Assembly (NCBI GenBank): GCA_023392225.1
Contig: JAEVZM010000194.1
Location: 1-11,442 of the forward strand
Direction: 5' to 3'
DNA length: 11,442 bases
DNA from: Pseudomonadota bacterium
GTDB lineage: Bacteria > Pseudomonadota > Alphaproteobacteria > Rhizobiales > Kaistiaceae
A model generated the notes under the pieces. It was given only the letters and a program-made list of their open reading frames with translations, was not told the DNA's origin and made no database searches. Positions 5,030 through 11,442 of this stretch are shown piece by piece. A program made the position numbers and the translations under genes. Each line of letters begins with the position of its first letter. The stretch's first letter is position 1.

Positions 5030-6037
5030 ATGACCGACGATGCACTCCGCGAGGCGCCGGCCCGGCGCCGCTTCAGCCTCGGCGGCGCGTCGGGGCAGAT
5101 CGGCCTGTTCGCGATCGTGGTCGCCTTCTGGGTGCTGTTCTCATCGCTGGCACCGGGCTTCCTGTCGCCGTTCAACCTCTTCAATGTCGGCCGCTCGCTC
5201 GCCGTCGACATCGTCATCGGCTTCTCGCAGATGGTGGTGCTGGCGACCGGCGGCATGAACCTCGCGGTCGGCTCGATCGGGGTCTGCGCGGTGATGGTCA
5301 CCGGGTTCCTCCTCCAGGACCTCGGCCTGCCGATCCCGGTCGCGATCGCCGGCGCGCTCGGGCTCGGCGCGCTGCTCGGCTTCCTCAACGGCTTCGCCAT
5401 CGTCAAGACCGGCGTCAACAGCTTCATCATCACGCTGGCGAGCGCCAGCCTCTATCTCGGCGGCATGCTGATCCTCACCAAGGCGGTGCCCTACAGCGCG
5501 CTGCCGCCGGAGCTCGGCGCCTTCGGGCGGCTGAAGATCGGCACCTTCCTGTCGCCGCTCCTCGTCATCGCCGTCGTCATCGGCGCGGCGCTGTTCGTCC
5601 TCTACCGCTACACTTCGCTCGGCCGGCAGATCCTCGCCGCCGGCGCCAATGCCCGCGCCGCGGCGATGTCGGGCGTGCCGGTCGACCGGGTGATCGTGAT
5701 CAGCCACGTACTGTCGGGGCTGCTCGCCGCCTGCGCCGCGCTGATGTTGGTCGCCCGGCTCGGCGCGGCCGTGCCCTCGGTCGGCGGCGAGGAGTGGCTG
5801 CTGCCCTCCTTCCTCGGCCCGGTGCTCGGCGGGACGCTCCTCTCGGGCGGCGTCGTGGCGGTGGTCGGAACCATGATCGGCGCGGCGCTCGTCACCACCA
5901 TCCGGAGCGGCCTCCTCGTGCTGCAGATCGGCAATTTCTGGCTGCAGCTCTTCCTCGGGCTGATCCTCCTCCTCGCGGTGATGATCGACCGCTATCGCGG
6001 CGTCTACGCCGCGCGGCGCACGGCGAGGCAGCGCTGA
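5030..6037 (+). CDS. Sugar ABC transporter permease 1 (RbsC-like, BPD_transp_2)
   Basis: This 335-residue inner-membrane protein forms half of the translocation channel. It has a basic cytoplasmic N-terminus (residues 1-22) and about eight to ten hydrophobic segments. Family marks are GGMNLAVGSIG (residues 74-84), TGVNSFIITLASAS (127-140) and the cytoplasmic loop GANARAAAMSGV (205-216), which contacts the ATPase. The length is normal for the family. It starts 80 bases after the binding-protein gene, beyond the GC hairpin, and no Shine-Dalgarno sequence precedes its ATG, so translation may be weak. Its stop codon overlaps the next start by one base (TGATG at 6035-6039), which suggests translational coupling. 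It is a diverged paralogue of the next gene, so the channel is probably a heterodimer. Confidence 0.93.
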   Translation: MTDDALREAPARRRFSLGGASGQIGLFAIVVAFWVLFSSLAPGFLSPFNLFNVGRSLAVDIVIGFSQMVVLATGGMNLAVGSIGVCAVMVTGFLLQDLGLPIPVAIAGALGLGALLGFLNGFAIVKTGVNSFIITLASASLYLGGMLILTKAVPYSALPPELGAFGRLKIGTFLSPLLVIAVVIGAALFVLYRYTSLGRQILAAGANARAAAMSGVPVDRVIVISHVLSGLLAACAALMLVARLGAAVPSVGGEEWLLPSFLGPVLGGTLLSGGVVAVVGTMIGAALVTTIRSGLLVLQIGNFWLQLFLGLILLLAVMIDRYRGVYAARRTARQR

Positions 6038-6984
6038 TGCTCCGTCGCCTGCTTCTCGTCGAATGGTCCGGCCTCGCCGTCGCAATTGTGATCGGCGGCG
6101 CGGTGCTCGCCGTGCTCAGCCCCAACTTCCTCACCGAGTTCAATATCTACGTGATGCTGCGGAGCTTCTGCGTGGCGCTGCTGGTCGGCTTCGCGCAGAT
6201 GGTGACGCTCGGCGTCGGGCAGATGAACATCGCGGTCGGCGCGCTCGGCGGCCTCGTCGCCATCTCGCTCGGCGGCATGCTCGAGGCGCTCGGCGTCCCG
6301 CTGATCCTCGCCGTGCCGATCGCGCTCCTGATCGGCGCGCTCGGCGGCCTGAGCAACGGCGTCCTGACGGTCAGGACCGGCATCAACGGCTTCATCATCA
6401 CGCTGGCGACGGCCTCGGCCTTCACCGGCATAAATCTCGGCATCACCGAGTCGATCCCGTTCTACAACATGCCGCCGGCGCTGGTCGCCTTCGGCTCGGG
6501 CCGGGTCGGCGCCTTCCCCTATCTCCTCATCGCGCCGGTGATCGTGGCGGTGCTGCTCGGGATCTTCTTCACCCGCATGGTGCCCGGCCGCCAGCTCCTC
6601 GCCTATGGCGGCAACGCCACGGCGGCGCGGCTTTCCGGCATCTCCGAGCAGAAGGTCATCGTGCTCGCCCATGTCTTGTCGGGCACGCTCGCCGCCGGCG
6701 CGGCGGTGCTCGCCGTCGCCCAGCTCGGCTCGGCGCAGCCGACCATCGGCACCGACTGGCTGCTGCTGTCCTTCGCCGCGCCGATCATCGGCGGGGCGGC
6801 GCTCACCGGCGGCTACGTCTCGGTGCTCGGCACGATGTTCGCCGTGGTGCTGATCGCGCTCATCGAGAACGGCATGGTGCTGGCGAAGGTCGATCCCTAC
6901 TGGGTGCAGTTCCTGCTCGGCGCGCTGATCCTCGCCGCCGTGTGGCTCAACCGCTGGCGCGCGGTGCGGACGGGGACGGCGTAA
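6037..6984 (+). CDS. Sugar ABC transporter permease 2 (RbsC-like, BPD_transp_2)
   Basis: This 315-residue integral membrane protein is the second channel half. It shows the same ordered motifs as the preceding permease: GQMNIAVGALG (residues 61-71), TGINGFIITLATAS (114-127), and the ATPase-contacting loop GGNATAARLSGI (191-202). Later segments (GTDWLLLSFAAPIIGGAALTGG) also align with permease 1 (GEEWLLPSFLGPVLGGTLLSGG), so the two arose by duplication. The N-terminus is shorter, with only MLRR before the first hydrophobic region. The start at 6037 is chosen because ATG overlaps the upstream TGA by one base and the frame upstream is a shadow of permease 1. One base separates its stop from the ATPase start. 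Confidence 0.93.
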   Translation: MLRRLLLVEWSGLAVAIVIGGAVLAVLSPNFLTEFNIYVMLRSFCVALLVGFAQMVTLGVGQMNIAVGALGGLVAISLGGMLEALGVPLILAVPIALLIGALGGLSNGVLTVRTGINGFIITLATASAFTGINLGITESIPFYNMPPALVAFGSGRVGAFPYLLIAPVIVAVLLGIFFTRMVPGRQLLAYGGNATAARLSGISEQKVIVLAHVLSGTLAAGAAVLAVAQLGSAQPTIGTDWLLLSFAAPIIGGAALTGGYVSVLGTMFAVVLIALIENGMVLAKVDPYWVQFLLGALILAAVWLNRWRAVRTGTA

Positions 6985-6985
6985 G

Positions 6986-8494
6986 ATGCAGCTCACCGTC
7001 GAGAATGCGAGCAAGTCCTTCCCTGGCGTGCGGGCGCTGGACGGCGTGTCGCTGGAGCTGCGGCCCGGCGAGATCCATGCCCTCATGGGCGAGAACGGCG
7101 CCGGCAAGTCGACGCTGATCAAGATCATCACCGGCGTCTACCAGCCCGACGAGGGCCGGGTGATGCTCGATGGCAAGGAGGTGCGCTTCGCCACGCCGCG
7201 CGACGCGATCGCCGCCGGCATCAGCGCCGTCCACCAGGAGCGCAACCTCGTGCCGCGGTTCTCGGTCGGCGAGAACATCGCGCTCGAGCGGCTGCCGACG
7301 AAGAACGGCTTGATCGACTATGCCGAGGTCGACCGCGAGGCGCGACGCTATCTCGACCTGCTCGATCGCGGCATCGACACGCGGGCGGAAGTGCGCACGC
7401 TCTCCGTCGCCCAGATGCAGATCGTCGAGATCGCCAAGGCGCTGTCGCTGGAAGCCAAGATCCTCCTCCTCGACGAGCCGACCGCCTCGATCACCGAGCA
7501 CGAGACCGCGGCGCTGTTCACGCTGCTCAAGAAGCTCCGTGCCGAGGGCGTGGCGATGCTGTTCGTCAGCCACAAGCTCGAGGAGGTGTTCGAGATCGCC
7601 GACCGGGTGACGGTGCTCCGCGACGGCAAGAATGCCGCGGTCGGCGTGCCGATGGCGGAGATGACCCGCGGCAAGCTGGTCTCGCTGATGATCGGCCGCG
7701 ACGAGCGCATCGCCGAGCTCAAGCCGCGGACCATCGACACCGGCGACGTGGTGATGGAGGCGCGCGGCGTCGCCACCAATGTCGGCCATCGCGACGTCTC
7801 GTTCCAGCTGCATCGCGGCGAGATCCTCGGCCTCTATGGCCTCGTCGGCGCCGGGCGGAGCGAGCTGGTCAAGGCGCTGGTCGGCGGCGGCGTGACCGAG
7901 GGCACGCTCACCGTGCGCGGCCAGCCGGCGAAGATCCGCGACATGCACGAGGCGCTCCGCACCTGGCGGATCGGCTATGTCAGCGAGGACCGGAAGGGCG
8001 AGGGCCTGATCCTCATCCATTCGGTCAAGGAGAACGTCGCCATCACCATCTGGCAGCGGCTCGCCGGCTTCCTCGGCCTGATCCCGCCGGGGCGCGAGAC
8101 CCGTGCGGTCCAGCCTTTCGTCGATCGGCTGGAGGTGCGGACGCCCTCGCTGAACCAGGCGGTCGGCAACCTTTCCGGCGGCAACCAGCAGAAGGTGTCG
8201 ATGGCCAAGTGGCTGGCGGCCAACGCCGACATCTTGATCATCGACGAGCCGACCGTCGGCATCGACATCAAGACCAAGACCTACCTCCACGAGCTGATCG
8301 GCGAGATCGCCGCGGGCGGCGTCTCTGTGCTGCTGATCTCGAGCGACATGCCCGAGATGGTGGCCGTCGCCGACCGAATCCTGGTGGTGCATGGCTTCCG
8401 CATCGTCGGCGAGGTGCCCAACGACCATCGCTACGAGACGACCAGCCAGGCAATCATGAACCGCATCCACGCGGTCGAGGAAGACGCGGCCTGA
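6986..8494 (+). CDS. Sugar ABC transporter ATP-binding protein (RbsA-like, two NBDs)
   Basis: This 502-residue cytoplasmic protein powers uptake through the two permeases. It has two nucleotide-binding domains in one chain, the arrangement of CUT2 (ribose-type) transporters. The N-terminal domain has Walker A GENGAGKST (residues 35-43), Q-loop Q84, signature LSVAQMQ (139-145), Walker B ILLLDEPTA (159-167) and the switch H196. The C-terminal domain has a degenerate Walker A, GLVGAGRSE (285-293), without the Lys, an intact signature LSGGNQQK (396-403), Walker B ILIIDEPT with D420-E421, and SSDMPE in place of the switch His. The degenerate second ATP site is normal for RbsA relatives. Length and layout are those of a complete protein. 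It begins one base after the permease 2 stop (TAAGATG), so it is probably translationally coupled. Confidence 0.95.
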   Translation: MQLTVENASKSFPGVRALDGVSLELRPGEIHALMGENGAGKSTLIKIITGVYQPDEGRVMLDGKEVRFATPRDAIAAGISAVHQERNLVPRFSVGENIALERLPTKNGLIDYAEVDREARRYLDLLDRGIDTRAEVRTLSVAQMQIVEIAKALSLEAKILLLDEPTASITEHETAALFTLLKKLRAEGVAMLFVSHKLEEVFEIADRVTVLRDGKNAAVGVPMAEMTRGKLVSLMIGRDERIAELKPRTIDTGDVVMEARGVATNVGHRDVSFQLHRGEILGLYGLVGAGRSELVKALVGGGVTEGTLTVRGQPAKIRDMHEALRTWRIGYVSEDRKGEGLILIHSVKENVAITIWQRLAGFLGLIPPGRETRAVQPFVDRLEVRTPSLNQAVGNLSGGNQQKVSMAKWLAANADILIIDEPTVGIDIKTKTYLHELIGEIAAGGVSVLLISSDMPEMVAVADRILVVHGFRIVGEVPNDHRYETTSQAIMNRIHAVEEDAA

Positions 8495-8522
8495 GCCGCT
8501 TGGAACGGAGAGGACGGGGGTC

Positions 8523-9629
8523 ATGGCGCGGATCGAGCAGGTCGAGGTCTTCATGGTCGACCTCGTGCCGAAGGTGAAGCGGGTCGATGCGATCCAGTCC
8601 TTCGTCAGCCAGGAGACGCCGTTCGTCCGCATCACCGCCGACGACGGCGCCGTCGGCACCGGCTACACCTATACGATCGGCACCGGCGGCCACGCGGTGG
8701 TCGAGCTGCTCGCCCGCAATCTCGCCCCGCAGCTGATCGGCCGCGACCCGGCCGAGATCGAGGCGATCTGGAAGTCGCTCTTCTTCCACACCCATGCCAC
8801 GGCGGTCGGCGCCATCACCTCGCTGGCACTTGCCGCGATCGACACGGCGCTGTGGGACATGCGCTCGCGGCGCTCAGGCAAGCCGCTCCACATCGAGGCG
8901 GGCGGGGCGCAGTCCTCGGTGCCGCTCTACACCACCGAGGGCGGCTGGCTGCAGCTGCCGGTCGAGGCGCTGGTCGAGGATGCGCTGCGCGCCAAGGCCG
9001 AGGGCTTTGGCGGCTCCAAGATCAAGGTCGGCCGTCCGCCGAAGGAGGACGCGCGGCGGCTCGCGGCGGTGCGCGAGGCGGTGGGCGACGATTTCGAGAT
9101 CTTCGTCGACGGCAACCAGGGCGCCGCGGTCGACGAAGCCATCCGGCGCGCCCGGATCTACGAGCCGTTCGACCTCGGCTGGTACGAGGAGCCGCTGCCG
9201 GCGGAGGATCTCGGCGGCCACATCCGGCTCTCGGCGTCGACCACGCTGCCGGTGGCGGTGGGCGAATCGATCTACAGCCTCCAGCACTTCCGCGAGTACC
9301 TGCAGCGCGACGCGGCGAGCGTCGTCCAGGTCGACGTGGCCCGCATCGGCGGCATCACGCCATGGCTCAAGGTCGCCCACCTTGCCGAAGCCTTCAACGT
9401 TCCGGTGTGCCCGCATTTCCTCATGGAGCTGCATGTGGCGCTGACCGCAGCCGTCCCGAATGGACGGTGGGTCGAGTACATCCCGCAGCTCGACAGCCTG
9501 ACCACCGAGAAGATGCGGATCGTCGACGGGCGTGCCGTGCCGTCCGACGAGCCCGGCCTCGGCATCGCCTGGGACTGGGAGGCGATCGACCGGGTGCGGG
9601 TCGAGGGCTGCACCCGCATCATCCGGTAG
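8523..9629 (+). CDS. Mandelate racemase/muconate lactonizing enzyme family protein, probable sugar-acid dehydratase
   Basis: This 368-residue cytoplasmic enzyme belongs to the enolase superfamily. These enzymes remove the proton next to a carboxylate with Mg2+ bound. The capping domain comes first, then a TIM barrel with K166-x-K168, metal ligands D196, E222 and E248, the D271/H298 dyad and E318. These positions are within two of those of mandelate racemase (K164, K166, D195, E221, E247, D270, H297, E317), so the subgroup call is firm and the catalytic set complete. Racemisation or dehydration is possible. The segments YTYTIGTGG, TTEGGW and CPHFLMELH recall L-talarate/galactarate dehydratases, which would fit a sugar-acid substrate, but that is recall rather than a search. 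GGAGAGG at 8507-8513, nine bases before the ATG, supports the start. It follows the ATPase gene by 28 bases and so probably acts on what the transporter imports. Confidence 0.9.
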   Translation: MARIEQVEVFMVDLVPKVKRVDAIQSFVSQETPFVRITADDGAVGTGYTYTIGTGGHAVVELLARNLAPQLIGRDPAEIEAIWKSLFFHTHATAVGAITSLALAAIDTALWDMRSRRSGKPLHIEAGGAQSSVPLYTTEGGWLQLPVEALVEDALRAKAEGFGGSKIKVGRPPKEDARRLAAVREAVGDDFEIFVDGNQGAAVDEAIRRARIYEPFDLGWYEEPLPAEDLGGHIRLSASTTLPVAVGESIYSLQHFREYLQRDAASVVQVDVARIGGITPWLKVAHLAEAFNVPVCPHFLMELHVALTAAVPNGRWVEYIPQLDSLTTEKMRIVDGRAVPSDEPGLGIAWDWEAIDRVRVEGCTRIIR

Positions 9630-9657
9630 CGGCCCAGGCGGCGCGGGGACCGAGCGC

Positions 9658-10632
9658 ATGGCGACGCCGCTCTATGAGGTGATCTACGCCGTGCTTCGCG
9701 CGCACATCGCGGATGGCAGCCTGCCGCCCGGGCTGGTGCTGGGCGAGGCGGCGGTCGCCCGGGCCTTCCAGGCGAGCCGCGTGCCGGCGGCGTCAGCCCT
9801 GCAACGCCTCCGGAAGGAGGGCCTGCTCCGCGACTTCGAGGGCAGGGGCTATCTCGTCGGCAATACTGCAGCCGAGCCGCTCCGCCTCGACCTGCACGAG
9901 GCCGGGCTGCAGCTGCCGCAGGAGGTCGCGAGCGGGCTCAAGGTCCGGAACCGCCGCGAGCGCATCTACCCCGCCGTCGAGCACGTGATCGCCGGCGCAC
10001 TGCCCTTCGGCCGATTCCAGGTCAACGAGAGCGCGCTCGCCGAGCACCATCAGGTCAGCCGCACCGTCGCCCATGAGGTGCTGACCCGGCTCGAGCGCAC
10101 CGGGCTGGTCACCCAGGACGTCAACCAGCGCTGGTATGCCGGCCGCCTGACCGAGGCGGGGCTGCGCGACCATTTCGAGATGCGCTGCCTGCTCGAGCCC
10201 GTGGCGCTGGCGCAGGTCATGGACGAGCTCACCGCCGCCGAGATCGTCGACCGGCTGGAGCGCGTACAGAAGACCGCCTCCGCCCGGATCACGCTCGACC
10301 GCATCGAGCGCCTGGAGCGGGACCTCCACATCGACATCGTGCTGCGCTGTCGCAACCAGCAGCTCCGCGAGGCGATCCGGCGCAGCCAGCTGGTGCTGGT
10401 GGCAATCCATCATGCCTTCGACCTCTACCGCGACTCGGCGACCATCTCGCTGATGGTCGGCGAGCATGTCGAGATCTTCGACCATGTGCTCACCGGCCAG
10501 AAGACGAAGGCGAAGCGAGCGCTCGAGGCGCATCTGAGCCGCTCGCTCGCCCAGAACATCGAGATCGTCCGCAATCTCGGCCCCCTGCCGCCCGAGCGTT
10601 GCCCGCCCTACCTCGTCCAGGTCGCCGGATAA
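9658..10632 (+). CDS. GntR-family regulator with two winged-helix domains and one FCD domain
   Basis: This 324-residue protein is probably the regulator of the operon it closes. FCD-type GntR proteins are usually 220-250 residues. The extra length here comes from a second DNA-binding domain. Residues about 3-68 form one GntR winged helix (PPGLVLGEAAVARAF, then SRVPAASALQRLRKEGLL, then a GRGYLV wing). Residues about 99-163 form another (RRERIYPAVEHVIAG, then VSRTVAHEVLTRLERTGLV). A helical FCD effector domain follows (residues 169-305), with likely metal ligands E220 or D222, H224, H270 and H292; Glu replaces the usual Asp at the first position. FCD domains commonly bind carboxylate ligands, in keeping with a sugar acid. 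The start at 9658 is 28 bases after the enzyme gene; the ribosome binding site is poor. A longer in-frame start at 9532 lies inside the enzyme gene and is rejected. Confidence 0.85.
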   Translation: MATPLYEVIYAVLRAHIADGSLPPGLVLGEAAVARAFQASRVPAASALQRLRKEGLLRDFEGRGYLVGNTAAEPLRLDLHEAGLQLPQEVASGLKVRNRRERIYPAVEHVIAGALPFGRFQVNESALAEHHQVSRTVAHEVLTRLERTGLVTQDVNQRWYAGRLTEAGLRDHFEMRCLLEPVALAQVMDELTAAEIVDRLERVQKTASARITLDRIERLERDLHIDIVLRCRNQQLREAIRRSQLVLVAIHHAFDLYRDSATISLMVGEHVEIFDHVLTGQKTKAKRALEAHLSRSLAQNIEIVRNLGPLPPERCPPYLVQVAG

Positions 10633-10730
10633 ACCGTTCCGCGACACGTGGTCCGGCCGGCACCGAGCATCCTTGCCGCCGCGGGCGGCGCTTCGTATAC
10701 GATCTGCACGCGCGGGCGGCTGGAGCGGCA
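10633..10730 (+). promoter_or_regulatory. Promoter region of the second GntR gene
   Basis: A possible sigma-70-like promoter, TTGCCG at 10673-10678 and TATACG at 10696-10701, has 17-base spacing and lies about 30 bases before the next start. The -10 element sits inside a palindrome (listed separately). The match to the consensus is moderate and rests on sight alone. Confidence 0.35.
10693..10702. promoter_or_regulatory. GTATAC-centred palindrome, putative GntR operator
   Basis: TCGTATACGA is a perfect 10-bp palindrome 28 bases before the start of a GntR/FCD gene and covers the putative -10 element. The GTATAC core is the core of sites bound by FCD regulators such as UxuR/ExuR. Autorepression by the downstream gene product, or control by the double-domain GntR protein, is inferred. 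CGTATACG at 60-67 is the only other GTATAC palindrome I noticed. Confidence 0.45.
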
Positions 10731-11442
10731 ATGCCAAGGCAGGACTCATCGAAGCGGAAGGGGGCGACGGGTCGCGACACGGCGGCGCGGTGGGAGGCGG
10801 CACGCCCCACCACCATGGTCGACCACGCCGTATCGGCGATCATCTCCGGCGCCAGCCGCGGCGTGATCCTGCCCGGCGACCGCATCGTCGAGGCGGATCT
10901 CGTCAAGGCGCTCGGCATCAGCCGGGTGCCGATCCGCGAGGCGCTGCGCATCCTCGAGAGCCAGGGTGTGGTGACCAGCTCGCCCTACAAGGGCATCCGC
11001 CTGATGGACGTCACCCACGAGGTGCTGGAGCAGATCCTCGACGTCCGCTCGACGCTCGAGATCCTCGCCGTGCGGCGCGCCCTCGAGGCCGGGCGGAACG
11101 GTCCGGAGGAGCTCGACGTCCTCCGGCAGGACCGCAGCGAGATCGAGCTGATGGCGGTGCGCGGCGATACCTATGGCTTCGCGCTGGCCGACGCCGCCTT
11201 CCATCGCGACCTGGTGCGCTTCTCCGGCAATCCGGTGCTCTCGGTGCTGTGGGAGTCCCTGTCGCGGCAGGTGACGATCATCGGCGGCCTCGCCACCCTC
11301 GGCAAGTCGATGCCGGACATCCTCGCCGAGCATGACCTCCTGATCGAGGTCTTCGCTGCCGGCGACCTTGCCGTTATGGAGCGCGAGCTGCACGAGCACA
11401 TCGTGGTGATGGCCCGCGACCTCGACTTCGACGCCATCATCC
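10731..11442 (+). CDS. GntR-family transcriptional regulator with FCD domain (3' end beyond window)
   Basis: At least 237 residues are visible, and the frame is still open at the last base. After a basic, disordered-looking N-terminus (residues 1-28) comes a single GntR winged helix (about 30-90: LPGDRIVEADLVKALGIS, then RVPIREALRILESQGVV). The FCD effector domain follows, with the usual metal-binding set D154-x3-H158, H201 and H223. Length suggests only a few residues are missing. The start at 10731 has GGAG at 10722-10725, five bases upstream; Met29 is a possible alternative. It is a different, standard-length paralogue of the regulator just upstream, from which it is separated by 98 bases with its own putative promoter and operator. 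It may govern this operon together with the first regulator or a second catabolic operon downstream. Confidence 0.88.
   Translation, partial: MPRQDSSKRKGATGRDTAARWEAARPTTMVDHAVSAIISGASRGVILPGDRIVEADLVKALGISRVPIREALRILESQGVVTSSPYKGIRLMDVTHEVLEQILDVRSTLEILAVRRALEAGRNGPEELDVLRQDRSEIELMAVRGDTYGFALADAAFHRDLVRFSGNPVLSVLWESLSRQVTIIGGLATLGKSMPDILAEHDLLIEVFAAGDLAVMERELHEHIVVMARDLDFDAII

Noticed and set aside
3873..5045. 390-codon minus-strand frame antisense to the binding-protein gene
   Set aside because: It is a codon-bias shadow rich in Asp, Arg, Gly and Val; the plus strand encodes a clear binding protein with signal peptide and ribosome binding site.
7843..7869. Loss of function in the second ATPase domain because its Walker A lacks Lys
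   Set aside because: A degenerate second Walker A (GLVGAGRSE) is normal in RbsA-type proteins and does not indicate a damaged gene.
6947..8659. 570-codon minus-strand frame antisense to the ATPase gene
   Set aside because: The plus strand carries all ATPase motifs in order. The antisense frame has no family features and reflects GC-rich codon structure.

Overview
The window is about 70-80% G+C in its coding parts. Its codon use is strongly biased to G/C at third positions, and its intergenic repeats resemble those of Hyphomicrobiales (Rhizobiales). An alphaproteobacterial chromosome, probably a soil or plant-associated hyphomicrobial, is the best inference; no rRNA or other marker gene is present to fix the taxon.

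Region 1 (1 to about 3900) is gene-poor and repeat-rich. It opens with about 630 bases in which I see no gene, only GC-rich palindromes. Two small envelope-type genes follow: an unrecognised secreted protein (770-1261, +) and a predicted exported M15/VanY-like zinc peptidase (1561-2343, -). Three copies of an 86-90 base bipartite palindromic repeat (636-721, 1467-1554, 2536-2625) and one different composite inverted repeat (1306-1454) lie in the gaps between them. Just after the third copy the base composition drops to about 40% G+C. An unrecognised gene (2628-3281) sits there, followed by a short ORF that looks like the C-terminal remnant of a larger protein, possibly a KAP-type P-loop NTPase (3357-3761). 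This looks like acquired and partly decayed DNA. An 11-bp perfect inverted repeat with flanking A and T runs (3815-3844) closes the region.

Region 2 (3915-10632) is one tightly packed plus-strand operon. It encodes a periplasmic sugar-binding protein, two different RbsC-type permeases, a double-domain RbsA-type ATPase, an enolase-superfamily enzyme of the mandelate racemase subgroup with the full set of catalytic residues, and a GntR/FCD regulator. The likely job is to import a sugar-derived compound (probably a sugar acid) through a CUT2 ABC transporter, dehydrate or epimerise it with the enolase-superfamily enzyme, and control the operon through the GntR protein. The substrate cannot be read from the sequence. 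A strong GC hairpin between the binding-protein gene and the first permease gene probably sets the usual excess of binding-protein mRNA.

Region 3 (10633-11442) holds a short promoter/operator region and the 5' part of a second GntR/FCD regulator that runs off the end of the window. A GTATAC-centred palindrome overlaps the putative -10 element.

The most unusual items are the 324-residue GntR protein, which appears to carry two winged-helix domains in tandem before one FCD domain, the low-GC island next to a repeat copy, and the palindromes at the island border and inside the operon. I did not find a clearly novel multi-gene system; the operon itself is a recognisable type of catabolic locus.
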